The notes below the pieces were generated by a model. That model saw only the letters and a list, made by a program, of their open reading frames with translations, was not told the origin of the DNA and made no database searches. 64,000 bases of DNA from Beroe forskalii (taxonomy: Eukaryota; Ctenophora; Nuda; Beroida; Beroidae). The stretch spans positions 62,001-126,000 of the forward strand of contig WFMF01000069.1 in the NCBI GenBank assembly GCA_011033025.1, read 5' to 3'. Positions 26,401 to 38,400 of this stretch are shown here, in pieces. The position numbers were made by a program, and so were the translations under genes. Within the stretch, counting starts at the first letter, position 1, and every line of letters starts with the position of its first letter.

Positions 26401-29400
26401 TTTCTGCTTATTAAAGGAATTGTGTAGAATGACTATAAACATCTTATTTTCTTAGTTGTCTTTTCTGTATGTAGACTATTTGTTTCCGTGATCCCCCTCC
26501 TGAAACAGGCAGATTTCGAGACTGCATCTCATTTTTGGGGAGACCTGCTTTGGAACGTAGTCAATAACGCTGAGTTCACTGAGCACTTCAAGAGTTCTCG
26601 GTTGCAGCTGATAAAGGAAAACCTGCCCAGTAAGCTTCATATAATTGTTGTTAAATCATGAAAATCATGTTTTATTCTCAATCAATGAGTTCATCAATGA
26701 ATCCAAGATTCGTATTTTTACATCTACTTGGTCATATCGGATCTCAATTTTCCATAACAATCAGTAATCATCAAAAGTCGTTACTAATCCATAAAATTCA
26801 TGGACTTTAAAAAGCTCATAATCAAAGTTTTTAATCAAAGTTTCTAATCAAAGAATATAAAATGAATTAATTTCTCTCGATCGCTTCCAATAACAGCTAT
26901 CTTCCACCAGGCGGGGGACTGCACGGATATCTCAACTCCCTGGAAGTTCCAATGCCCGGGGTCCTGCGAGTACATCCCTGCCAAACTGACTTGTGCCACC
27001 TCCTGCATTGACCCTGCTGCTTCTGCTTGTCTTGTGGGTGAGTTATGGCAATTATTAGGGTTTTAGAACATTTCATCTTCCTAATCCTAATCCTAATTTG
27101 CTCGGTGTTGAAATAATACGAGATTAGGTGTCGTGGGAATTCATACACTCTCTGACTTCAGATTCGGCTTCACACAACGAAGCCCTGAACTTATTTTGTA
27201 TGTTATTAGGGCTGTAGAACATTCCATCTTCCTAATCCTAGTCCCAGACCTTTGCTTGGAGTTGAATAATAGCGGAGATTAAATGTCGTGAGATTAAATG
27301 CAGTGATAAGAAATGTCGTGTGATGAAAATATTTCCGTTCCCACTTCTTAGCGCTTGATAATTTTATAGTACTCACATGTGGTTTTAGATATTTTTGGGT
27401 GATCTACTGGCCTTTTAGCTCATAATCCTTCATTCCTTTCCAATGAATTTCCGTTTAATTCAAACTACTATGATTGATTATTATTCATACGCACTCTGAC
27501 TTCAGATTCGGCTTCACATAACGAAGCCCTGAACTTGGATAAGATAACCTCTCCCATCACGATAGCGGGGGATAAGTTGCTGGGACTTACAGGTAAGGAT
27601 GAAAGGTGTATGAAGTTACAAAACCCTCTGACGTTTTAACCGGTCTCATAGACACTTGTTTGATCGGGTCCATATTGGACATTGGTTTAGACCCTCGCGC
27701 TCAGGCTGCCGGTCTAAACTGGATACATCCCTCGAGCTGCACTCTCGGAAAGTATCCCAAAAACCCGATGGGCGCGTATCTATATATTTCATATTTTGCA
27801 AGCTGTTTTCCTTCATCAGACGTAACGATGTGCATATCACTGAAGTACATCTATATGGGCCATCTACTGGACTACAGCCAAGAATCCCTCCTGGTCTTCA
27901 TGCAGTCCCGGGAGTCGCTGATGGTGGTCCTCCACAGGCACCACTACGTCTTCTTCCCCGTCATCATCTTCTACAGGGCCATGCCAGTCCACATGATATG
28001 TGTTAGGTAATGTGGTTATCATATCTCATATCAGTTCACATGATATGTGTTTGCACCAAATGTCAAACGCAAGGAAATGTTTTAATTCTCTAAAAATTGT
28101 GTTTCTCAACATAAGCCCACATAAGGTAATACAGTTATTGCATCGAATTCATAAACTAAACATGTATAAAAGGAATTGGTTAAAAAAAAACTTTCTGGTT
28201 TCATTCACATTCTGAAGATGTGTTGCAATACGGCTTTTAACTGAAGCTTTCCACCCTGACTCGTTCCCAGGATAGATAGCGGTTTCCTGTCAGTTTTTAC
28301 CCCTGACTCTTCCCCAGGATAGATAGCGGTTTCGTGTCAGTGTTTGTGGACGGGGATCCCCTCACTATTAGCACCTATCAGAGCAGCACGCCTCTCAACC
28401 AGCAACTAGGAGGAGGGGATTTGGTGCTGGATTGGGACAAGGTGGAGAGGAAACACGGCAGCGGCATGGTGCTGGGACTCAGTGTGTGGGGCCGAGCCTT
28501 TTCTGATTCAGAGGTGCTCCGAGTCGCTTAGAGCTTTCATTTTTAAACGATTTTTAAATCCTGTTTGATGCATTCCCCGATGGATACCCAATCTTTTATT
28601 TTTTGATGAATCTATTATATTCTGCAATGTGATGTCATTTGATCAAAGTCCGGCAGATAATTTCATCATTCCAACAACATTATTATAATGGATATTTGAC
28701 CGAATCTTTATCTAAATCCCACCTTTATTCCCCAGATGTCCCTGTACACGACACTTCCCAACTGTGTGGACAGCAGTGACCTGGTGTTGTCATGGTCCGA
28801 GGTGCTGGACCACGCCAGACGGACTGATCCTGACAGCATTGTCGCCTCCAACCAGTGCAGTAAGTGCCACTTCCCGAAAGGAGAAACACTACTCAGGTGC
28901 TTTGATTCAATGAAATAAATTTGAAAATTGTCTGAATGCAAGACCTTTTGTCTGACTTACTTTTTCTTCGACATGTAAGTAAAATATATCGATAGTTTTT
29001 GAATTGACACTTCGCATATAAATTACCCTTCATTCGTGTTGTAGGGCACGGTATTTAGGGCATTTAGCTCGAAAAAACTATAGGCTCATTCCCGATCGCA
29101 TTCCTCAGAACTGGACACCCCACTGGAGTTCCACGCTGGTATCCACGACATGGACGGGTTCAGGCCCCCTCAATCCCAGGGCAAAATGATAGCGGTGTTG
29201 GAGGCCCCCTTCGGTGAAGTCACTAGGGAACATGATGACGTCACTAGGCAACACGTCACTAGGGGATACGATGACGTCACTAGGGGATACGATGACGTCA
29301 CTAGGGGATACGATGAAGTCACTCAGCGTGCGTCCCTGTCTACGGAACCCGGGGGAAAGATATGCTTATCGGTAAAGCGAAGTGGGGCCTCTTTTTATTC

Positions 29401-32400
29401 TTTCTTAATTGTCAATAGTTTTTCTCTTATTGTGCCTGAATAGGTAGACTGACTTTAGGTCTGACTTCGATGAACATACTTTTATATTGCTTTTTTGAGA
29501 CATTCTTATTATTATTATTTCAGTTGAAGACGGGCAAGTTTGACCCTGATATGAAGGTTCAAGCTGTTGCTATTGTGGAAAACCCTACGGGACTTTCAAA
29601 CCGAAACTTCAATGTGTTCAACGAAACGGTAAAAGTAATTTGAATTGAACTTTACACTCCATCAAGTAAAAGTTATGCAACTAAAAATTTATGCGCTCAA
29701 TAACTATTGAACGCATCAACTTATAGTTGTACATAACTATTACTGGTGATTTTCGAACAAAGATATTATCCTAGAGAGTTGACAACCTGTGTTACTACTG
29801 CAAAGAAGCTATCATTCAAATTCCAGAGCTGCGCCTCGGAAATGAATCTAAAATCTGCATCACGGATTTCAGAGATAAGTCCGATGTTACGTTGGGGTGA
29901 GTTGAAATTTAGTTTCATAACTCTTTCCGTGCTGCGCCCTCCCACGGGTCGCGAATTGCTTGCACGTCTCCTTAAATGGGTGGGTGCTATTTTGTTGTAG
30001 AAGTTTGAATGATTATCTCATGATTAACAAATCTCTAAGCGTATAGATATTACCAGTCAACTATCAGCCCTGAGTCATGAAATCGTTTGCTCAGATTCCC
30101 CGCCACTAACTTCACCGGGCTGATCATATCCCGACTCATGTTGGTTGAAGTGCAGCGAGAGTGGGCATGTAAAGATGACATACTCGATCACCCTCTCTTT
30201 GGAATATTCAAATGGCCCCCAACTAACACTTCCTCAAACGGTAGGAGAGCGGTGATGTCGTGAAATATAATGATGTCGTGAAATTTGGCCTTTCAAGATA
30301 ATCTTCGGACAAATATTCATGTAGAATTGTTATGAATTAGGAAAATATAGCCCGGCATCGTCAAAAAGTTACCTATAGCATCTGCCAATCTGAGGACCCA
30401 ATGCTTGCCTCGCAATATCCTCAGTTGTTTTGCCTTTCTTCAGGCATCTGCCCGTACGGTAGTAAGATTACAGACGAACATAACATTGCGTACGCATTCC
30501 GATCCTGCGTGGACGGAGTATGGTCTGATGAGGTGGATGCTAGGAACTGCAGGTTCCGGCCCGGTCACAGCAACCTCAGCATGTTGCTCGATATTACCAA
30601 ACAGGTTTGTTCGGGTTCCGGCCCGGTCACAGCAACCTCACCATGTTGCTCGATATTACCAAACAGGTTTGTTCAGGTTCCGGCCCGGTCACAGCAACCT
30701 CAGCATGTTGCTCGATATTACCAAACAGGTTTGTTCAGGTTCCGGTCACAGCAACCTCAGCATGTTGCTCGATATTTCCAAACAGGTTTGTTCAGGTTCC
30801 GGCCCGGTCACAGCAACCTCAGCATGTTGCTCTATATTACCAAACAGGTTTGTTCAGGTTCCGGCCCGGTCACAGCAACCTCAGCATGTTGCTCGATATT
30901 ACCAAACAGGTTTGTTCATGTTCCGGTCACAGCAACCTCAGCATGTTGCTCGATATTACCAAACAGGTTCGTTCAGGTTCCGGCCCGGTCACAGCAACCT
31001 CAGCATGTTGCTCGATATAACCAAACAGGTTTGTTCAGGTTCCGGCCTGGTCACAGCAACCTCAGTATGTTGCTCGATATTACCAAACAGGTTTGTTCAG
31101 GTTCCGGCCCCGTCACAGCAACCTCAGCATGTTGCTCGATATTACCAAACAGGTTTGTTCAGGTTCCGGCCCGGTCACAGCTACCTCAGCATGTTGCTCG
31201 ATATTACCAAACAGGTTTGTGCAGGTTCCGGCCCGGTCACAGCAACCTCAGCATGTTGCTCGATATTACCAAACAGGTTTGTTCAGGTTCCGGTCACAGC
31301 AACCTCAGCATGTTGCTCGATATTACCAAACAGGTTTGTTCAGGTTCCGGCCCGGTCACAGCAAACTCAGCATGTTGCTCGATATTACCAAACAGGTTTG
31401 TTTAGGTTCCGGCCCGGTCACAGCAACCTCAGCATGTTGCTCGATATTACCAAACAGGTTTGTTCAGGTTCCGGCCCCGTCACAGCAACCTCAGCATGTT
31501 GCTCGATATTACCAAACAGGTTTGTTCAAGCATCCGACGCGCTGCTCACAGAGAAGCTTTAAAGCTCAGTTGAAATTAGGTGAAAATTTTAAAACGTTGT
31601 GACGTTGACATTTTCACTAAGCCGAAATCTCTCCGTAACAGTCCGCTCAGTCTGCAATTATCTCAGGGGCAGAACATATTGGACGGGTTTGAGCTGCGAG
31701 ATACCATGGTCAATGCGCTCGAGACTGATCCAATAGATGCCGAACTACTTCGTAGAGCTATGAAGCACATGAAACTTATTTTCCAAAGGGTTAGTCACAC
31801 AGAAACGTACAAAAAACACAATAATGGACCTTACTTAAACGCAACGGAGGAAATTCCAGATGGAATATAAAATTTATGCATATTTTTACCATACTACAGT
31901 ACAGGCAAATGGTTGGTCGATGATCAAGTAACCAACTCATGATATTCTGCAGGAAGCCGAATCAGGACCTCAGTGCTGGTTTTCCGACATCCTGGGAGCT
32001 GCTCACAGATATGCTGACAACTACGTCACCATTTACAAAGAGTAAGTTATTTGTTTGTACACTAAACGTCAGAATGAGGTCAAGAGATTGAAGCTTTAAA
32101 CGATATAGCTGATACGAGAGAATTGTTAATCAGAAGTTTTCGAAAATTTTGTGATTATTGTCGTCAGCTGAGAGTGGAGTTTGGAGAGGTGTGTGAGGAT
32201 GTTTGAACTCATTAGGTGGCTGGGGCCATCCATAAAGACATCTGCAAAATTTCAGTTCAGTTGTTCTTGGCAAAGCACAGAACTGCACTAAACTTTTATT
32301 ATTTTAAATCCTTGTGTTAGACCAGCTCCAAGCTTCAGTGGAGAGAGGACTCATTTCCGGTCCCTTTCATCGACACTCGTAAAATTCTTGGAAATGTAGT

Positions 32401-35400
32401 GGGATTGGGAGATTATCATTACGTTACCCTCATCCCATAATGAGGTTCAGTGGTTCACTGTTCAGATTCAAAGACAACTTGGAGAACTTCACTATTGATT
32501 TGGAATCCTGTCAAGGACCCGTGGCTCAGAGAAACTTATATATTACCTCGGTTAGTTTTCGTTAAAATCTTGCAAACTTACATCGCCATTTCTGCAAGAC
32601 ATTAGTGAGACACAACCATAAGCCATACGCTGGCTTCCCTGTAAAATCCAAACACTTTGATTTCACCTTTCAAAACGGTGATCCGTGTATCAGAATCCTG
32701 AAAAATTTGAAGTTCATCTGATGGAGCTCAAACTGCCTTTTTTCCGCCCTTTATTATTTTATTTGTCATAGCACACTTTCCAGAATAATGAAGGATTCCT
32801 GGAGTGCACCTCGGACCCCAGAGTGTTCCTCAACGTCTGTTTATAACTCAATTGCATCCTTCCCTGTTGAAAAAGCTGGTGATATTCTAGTGGAGTTGAG
32901 GAATGTGAAGGAGGAAGGAGGAATATACAAACGAGGACTTCGCCAGATTGATGTGAGTTGAGGAATTTTTATGATTGTTCAGAAATGGTTCGGAAATGAT
33001 TGTCCTGAATGGTTTTGATTTGATCAAATTGTCTCATCATATCCTCAAAAAATATTCAAACACTTGTCCATGCTGTGTATGATCAGGTTAAAGCGACAGT
33101 TGTCAAGCAGCCTTCTCGATTGCAAACAAAGACGCTTCATGTAAAAGCTACGGAGACTCCAGTGTACATTGCGTCTAACAAAGTCACGTTGGTAGGGAAT
33201 CAGCCCGTGGTGGCAACTTTCACCTTCTTTGGTGAAAAGGTGGAGCGGTTTATTGGGAATGTTGGGGTTGTTTTCCTGTTAGTTCTGCAGTGCTGACAGG
33301 GGGACTTAGGTTAAGACTGTTTAGAAAGCTAGGAGATAGATCTGAAATGACTCTGGACTCAGGACGGCTGCCGGATTGTTTAGAACTGATCTGGGAATAC
33401 CACGGACTGATTACATCAAGTGCTCAGCTTATTAGCTTATTCTTTCAATGCCCTATTGAAACCTTGTAACCCACTGGTACACATCAGGACGAGAGTTTGG
33501 CGAAGTGCTACTGTGCTGTTGAAAATATCAAGGAAAAAGGGCCCTGGGACAAGAGTGGAGTGAAGTTGCTGTACAGAGAATGGGACAAAGTGATCTGCCA
33601 AGTTACAGGGATCAACAGGACTGTTGCAATTGTACAGGTACTATTTCAGTATAAAGTCCTATTAAAGCAACAGGAGCTATGAAAAATAGATTTTTCGCAA
33701 GTTTTTCTCATTACAGGTGTTAATTGTGGATCATTTGATATTATGATTATTGTAAGGTAATATTATCACAACTATTTCCAGAATGTCGCCCCTCACCCTA
33801 TGGAGACTGACATATTTCTTGGCGATCTGATTGAGGGTGTGGTAGTGTGCATTCTCCTCGTCACTGCCGTCATATGTGCTTTCAGGTAAAACGGCTTTTA
33901 GATAGGTACAATACTGTTATGTGCTTTCAGGGAAAGCAAAGTGGCTATAATATGTGTTCTCTGGTGATGTGGCTATTAGAAAGTTAGAAAGTGGCCAGGT
34001 AATGTTGTGGTTTCAGTCAAGGTGTCTGTTCGATGGCACAAGTTAAGTTTTTGCTTTCCAGGTTTGAGCGGGAGTGTGTCACTACGATGTACCTGTTCAT
34101 CATGTTCTGTACAGTGTACTCTGCCTACCACCTCATGAGGATAATGTGTGACACCGCCGAAGCTCGGGATAACACCAGGTTACTGCAATATTAGAATTAT
34201 AGTACTTCACACCCTGGGAAGGTATGATGATACGATCTCAGACCCAAGGGGCAGACTGCAGCCCCCTCCTGCCATAATACTAGACATTACATTTCAAATG
34301 TTTGGTGCGAAAACATATGACTTTTACCTAAGATATCCCAAATTTGTATTAAGAAATTTCAAATAAAACAAAACTTATCAACCTTTACTTTTCCTACTTT
34401 CTTTTGGCCACGCGGTATGTCCCCGTACCAGGGTTAACCAAAGTGCTGGAATCGAAATTATAGGCTGTAGGGTGTCATCAATTGAACACTATAACCTGGA
34501 GTAACAACTACCAGTTCTCAATCCCCTCCCTCATATCTCAGGAATCAGGATGCGTTCTAGTGCCCTCAACACGTCACCCATATTATGCACACTCGAAACT
34601 AATATTATAAAATAGATATCCACGCGCCTATCGGGTCCATTTTGGGATACTTCCCTCGTTATCTCAGGATGTATCCGGTTTTGCCCGTTCGTAGGGCGAG
34701 GGTCCTAAACCAATATGGACCCGATCAGGCAAGCGTCTATATATTATAGACCCGCATGAAAACGTCAGAGGGTTCTATAATTACGTCAACCCTTTTTCAG
34801 GTTGTGTGTTCATTGCAGTGCTTTTCAACTCTTTCTGCTTCACTCCACCACCCTGGTAAGCTGAGACTCGAGATTTCAAACGATTGTGAACACTGATTTT
34901 ATACACTGATTTTATACACTGATTTTATACATTTCCCGACTTTCATGGAACGTGATAATACTAAGATCGTCTTGACATTAAATTGACAAATATTTATTTA
35001 CCCGTCCCTCACTTTATATTGTCCCACTTTGACAATACGTAGGGTTTGATTTTAGCAACTCCGTCCCATTTGTTACTCATAAGAGTAGCACCACCTGGCT
35101 TCAAGGTAAGGGATGCTAGTCAGACCAGCAAACCAGCTGGGTCCCTGTCGAAAGCTCCACACTGGAGCGTTGCCCCACTCACGCGTGGCGTGAGTCGGTG
35201 TTTAAAAAAATAGATCTAAACTCCGTCCCATACAGGTATTGATGTGTGCTGCCGCCGCTACTCATGTCGTTATAGAGGACAGATACGAGGTCAACTTCTT
35301 CCTCACTAAGTCCGTAGCTCTGTCATTCGGTGAGTTAGTAAAGGGAACCGACTTATTGAGCTGCTCTGTATGTCTTGCTCAGAATGGTGATCAATATTTT

Positions 35401-38400
35401 AGATGATTGAGTTTAATATTAGAATCTTACCGCAAATTATTTTAAGCGCGGAATTATTCCATGAACATAATATGCTTTAAGTATTCTTGATCCTTGACAC
35501 TACATTTTACAAATGATTCAGGACTACCTGACACAACTTTTTACAAATAATTCAGGACTACCTATAACTACATTTTACGTGAATAATTCAGGACTACCTG
35601 CGATCCTCCTGGGAATAATGTCTCTGGTGAATCACTATACCTTCTCACAGTTCAGTTCCATCTACGTTACATACGACACCAACACAGACCTCGCTCCTTT
35701 AGGTTACTATTGCATCTGTCCATCTTCAGTCTTAACCTTCTTTTAAGTATATATCCCGGAAATTACTTCTTTATTAATCCCAAATTTTACTCAAACAATG
35801 GCTATCTTCTCATATGTCTCAATACTTTAACAGTTCGGTCAGTACGGAACCCCTAGAATAACTTGTTTGTTCCCTAAATTCCCTACCATTCCTAGAACTC
35901 CTCTCTCTCCCCAGGATGCTGGGCTGGTTTTCCTCTCCGGTACGTCTTCCTTCTCATGCCTCAAGTGTTAGTGCTCCTGGCTGTCTTCATTGCCATGTCA
36001 AGGATGCGTCACAAGATTCTCAGTGAGGTTAGCAATGCGTCAAATTAAAAAGTTCAAAGACATTGATTTTCCCGGGCAAAAAATCCCAGAAACATCCCAA
36101 ATTATGCTTTAAAATTGAAACTAAACATATTATGCTACTGTGTCAAATGAAAATTATTATCTGCCATCTTTATTATGTATCAAAATGTATATAGTAGTCT
36201 CACGACAAGTTTTGACCGATTTAAAGGGTAGTACTATATGCGTAGAGTCGTGTTCTACTCGCGCTTTATATCATGTGTTTGTTATGACACACCAATTTAA
36301 ATACACATCTACGCGACCTTTGCTTTTGCGTTACAAAAATGTGCATATCTCCGAGGTTTTTGAGCAAACTTGATGAAACTTTCAGGATATTTAGAGCTTC
36401 ATAAAAGCAACATCTCAGTGAAGCTTAGATTCATTTTTGAGCTCCAGAAGCGGAGTTATGACCGAAAAGCCAGTTGTTAAGCGGTAACTTTTAAAACAAA
36501 AACACCGGTTTATCTGTCATATCTCAATTTCTGAGGGTCAGAAATGTTAGCTACCCAGGAATGTATTGGTCATATCTTGCCCGTAATATCCTGAAAGTTT
36601 GATCAAAATTGCTCAAAAACGGCTGAGTTATGCGCTTTTTGTTTTGTGTTAACAAGCATTTTCTATTATTACCATATAAGGTAATGTGTGCTTGTTGTGT
36701 ACAGGGTGTTCTTTTGTACACCGTTCGAATTACTATAGGTACTTTAGAAAATTACTCACCGCAAAAATTGTAATATTCAAAACATGTCAGCTTCGCTTCG
36801 CCTCGCACTTCTAGAATATTTAAATGTTATCTCCAGCTACGCTGTCGACATTTAAAATTATAGAGCCTGCTCGGCAGGGCTCTATATTGTCTGCGTGTTC
36901 GTCTTACGCCTCTAAAGTACATGTATTATCGGATCTCTTCAGAAATTCTCGGATGCCAAACAAGACAAGGCTACGCGACTCCTCCCTTTGTGGAGGCGCT
37001 GCTCTGGATAGCCGTGTTCATGGCAGCGAAGGTCACGGTTACCACAATCGCTGCCACCACCACAGAAACGCTCATTGTTATCGTCCACGTGGTAGTTACC
37101 CTGGTCGAGGTGAGGTTGCTTGTATGATTTAAGTTTTCAGATGAAAGCCCGGAGCAATATGTTGCTGACTTTCTGTAGGATTAGATGCAATGTGGAAAAT
37201 AAGCGAGAGTTTTAGTGAATTTATCACCCCTCGGCACGGGATCAGTGAAGCAATATTGAAAATATCCTCCGCTGTACGTATTCTCACCGCAGGCACTAGC
37301 GATTCTCTATCTGATAGGGTGTCACTGCACTGGCTTCATGACCTATCTCTTCGGTTCCGCGCAAACCATGAAAAACGACTTTGTACGGGCGATGGTGGGC
37401 AATGACGATGATGAAGGTATTCAGCTGATATAAGATTGAATAATTTACATTTGACTGTACGGTTTGAAATCAGAGTTGTTTTGAAATCACCAAGTAAATG
37501 TAATTTAGTTTGCACTGACACCTTTTTGGCGTTAATTGGTTTTCAGCCCCAATATCTCCACAGACTCAGACGACTCCTCTACTTCAATGGCATCCTCGAC
37601 CAACTCCATCATTGTGCACGGGTTCTACCACCACGAACTCACCGCCCGGATCAGAGAAAAACGTGAAGCGCGAAGGATATCACGTGACGCGCTCAAAGAT
37701 TCACGTGAGTCATCACGTGACGTATCCAAGGAGCATGAGCTGCAGTTCCCTAGCAACGGACACTCCTAACACGGTGGTGTCTAGTGCGGAATCTCGGGAA
37801 TTAAGTGAGATTTGCTAATTATAAATTGCGTGGTAATGTCTTCAAAGATTAGAAATTTCAATGAATAAACTTATAAAATACAACAATTTCACTTATGGAT
37901 TGATTATTGAAATTTTGTTTTTATCTTTGTAGTAAACCGAAGTTTACTCCAGAAGTGAAACTATCTTCTCCAGCAGATCAGACAGAAGAGGATGACACTC
38001 CCACATCCCATGCTGAATGGATCCCCTCCCCTGTCCCCGAACACTCCTTCACTGACATCCTCAAAGAGTTAGACAACCTTGAAGCGGAAATGGACGCAGA
38101 GCTACTCCAGCAATATAACGATGAAATCGATAGGACGATTGGTTTTCTGGATCTTGAACCCGACTCTGACTCTGAAGATTACGATGAGGCATTCTTTGAT
38201 CCTGTTTTTGATCATGAAGACGAGCTGCAAGTAGATGACAAAGAAATCAGTGTCCCGGTTGAACTGAAACAAACCATAGAAAATACTCAGCCTGTCCAGC
38301 AAACAAGAAGGCAGCCCCGGCTGTCAAACAGATCCGTCAGAAAACGTCTCCTGAGCTCCATTAACAAACACATCCACCAAAACTTACAGTTCCTCTTCAG

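Noticed and set aside
30401-31602. Long overlapping open frames of 137-385 codons in all three plus frames
   Set aside because: They exist because the 62-bp tandem unit has no stop in any frame. Only the first ~160 bases are supported as a GPCR exon.
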